Assembly: GCA_934899185.1 (NCBI GenBank) | Contig: CAKXYI010000012.1 | Coordinates: 1 to 54,787 of the forward strand | Direction: 5' to 3' | From: an uncultured Lachnospiraceae bacterium | GTDB taxonomy: Bacteria > Bacillota > Clostridia > Lachnospirales > Lachnospiraceae | Length of the DNA: 54,787 bases | Part shown: positions 54,637-54,787 of the stretch, piece after piece | Numbering within the stretch: the stretch's first letter is position 1 | How the letters are laid out: each line of letters opens with the position of its first letter | Notes under the pieces: generated by a model | Databases searched by the model: none | The model's input: the letters and a program-made list of their open reading frames with translations, nothing else | What the model was told of the DNA's origin: nothing | Program-made: the position numbers and the translations under genes

Positions 54637-54787
54637 AGTTTTTATGGAAAAGTGATAAGAAAAAAAGATACCGATAAAAATACTTGGATAAATTTGTCAG
54701 AATAAAACGGATTTTGTACATTAGTCAATGATGTGACACCAACTTTTGAAAAATAAAAAGATTGGCATGGTACTATAGAATCTAATC

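Noticed and set aside
54637..54787. Promoter for a gene beyond the window
   Set aside because: The AT-rich tail has TTGAAA and TACTAT separated by 19 bp, which is too weak and cannot be tied to a gene in view.

Overview
The window looks like chromosomal DNA of an anaerobic Firmicute, most likely a gut member of the Lachnospiraceae (Clostridia). The reasons are strong AGGAGG-type ribosome binding sites, sigma-A promoters with 17-bp spacers, sortase-anchored surface proteins, many plant-glycan glycosidases, an era-yqzL-recO-glyQS block, and oxygen-sensitive iron-sulfur enzymes. No rRNA, tRNA, CRISPR array, transposase or prophage gene was seen. No gene-free stretch exceeds about 250 bp.

Layout. 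(1) 1-5719: three tandem paralogous cell-wall-anchored proteins, the first cut by the window edge. They share nearly identical ends (terminator, promoter, leader and signal peptide at 5'; X2-like domain and APVTG sorting signal at 3') but have unrelated middles: BspA-type leucine-rich repeats in one and beta-helix repeats in the next. (2) 5969-10217: an Xre-AbrB fusion regulator, a zinc-ribbon protein, an esterase, a PAS protein and a VanRS-like two-component system. (3) 10445-19345: the most unusual region, a long same-strand cluster. It encodes a CooC-like nickel-insertion ATPase, two 2-hydroxyacyl-CoA dehydratase/double-cubane-type subunits, their ATP-dependent activator, a small membrane peptide, a truncated acetyl-CoA synthase (CdhC)-like protein, a 959-residue iron-sulfur/flavin oxidoreductase and a HypA nickel chaperone. 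No CO dehydrogenase, full acetyl-CoA synthase or hydrogenase is present in the window. A convergent DtxR-type metalloregulator follows. (4) 20046-23019: cysteine/homocysteine synthesis (cysK, an IscR/CymR-like Rrf2 regulator, metY). Shared operator-like sites are present, and a Cys-containing leader peptide with an attenuator-like stem precedes metY. (5) 23088-33569: an AgrA/AgrC-like pair, a membrane-anchored domain-permuted GH3 enzyme, a second GH3 enzyme, a GtrA-like protein and a chemoreceptor. (6) 33785-40743: leuB, ilvD, ilvB, serC, serA, with a 142-bp nested palindrome between leuB and ilvD. (7) 40899-48811: mscS, an M16C peptidase, era, yqzL, recO, an unknown membrane-anchored protein and glyQS. 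(8) 48867-54636: a divergent AraC regulator, a GPH sugar transporter and a GH78 alpha-L-rhamnosidase, which read as a rhamnoside-utilisation locus.

How the parts may work together. The region 3 cluster is best read as an uncharacterised low-potential redox system. The large flavoprotein would supply electrons, the activator would use ATP to push them to the HgdAB-like pair, and CooC plus HypA would equip one component with nickel. The CdhC-like protein is the likely nickel or iron-sulfur partner. This is inference from gene content; the substrate is unknown. Gene starts were chosen by ribosome-binding-site spacing and conserved N-termini.
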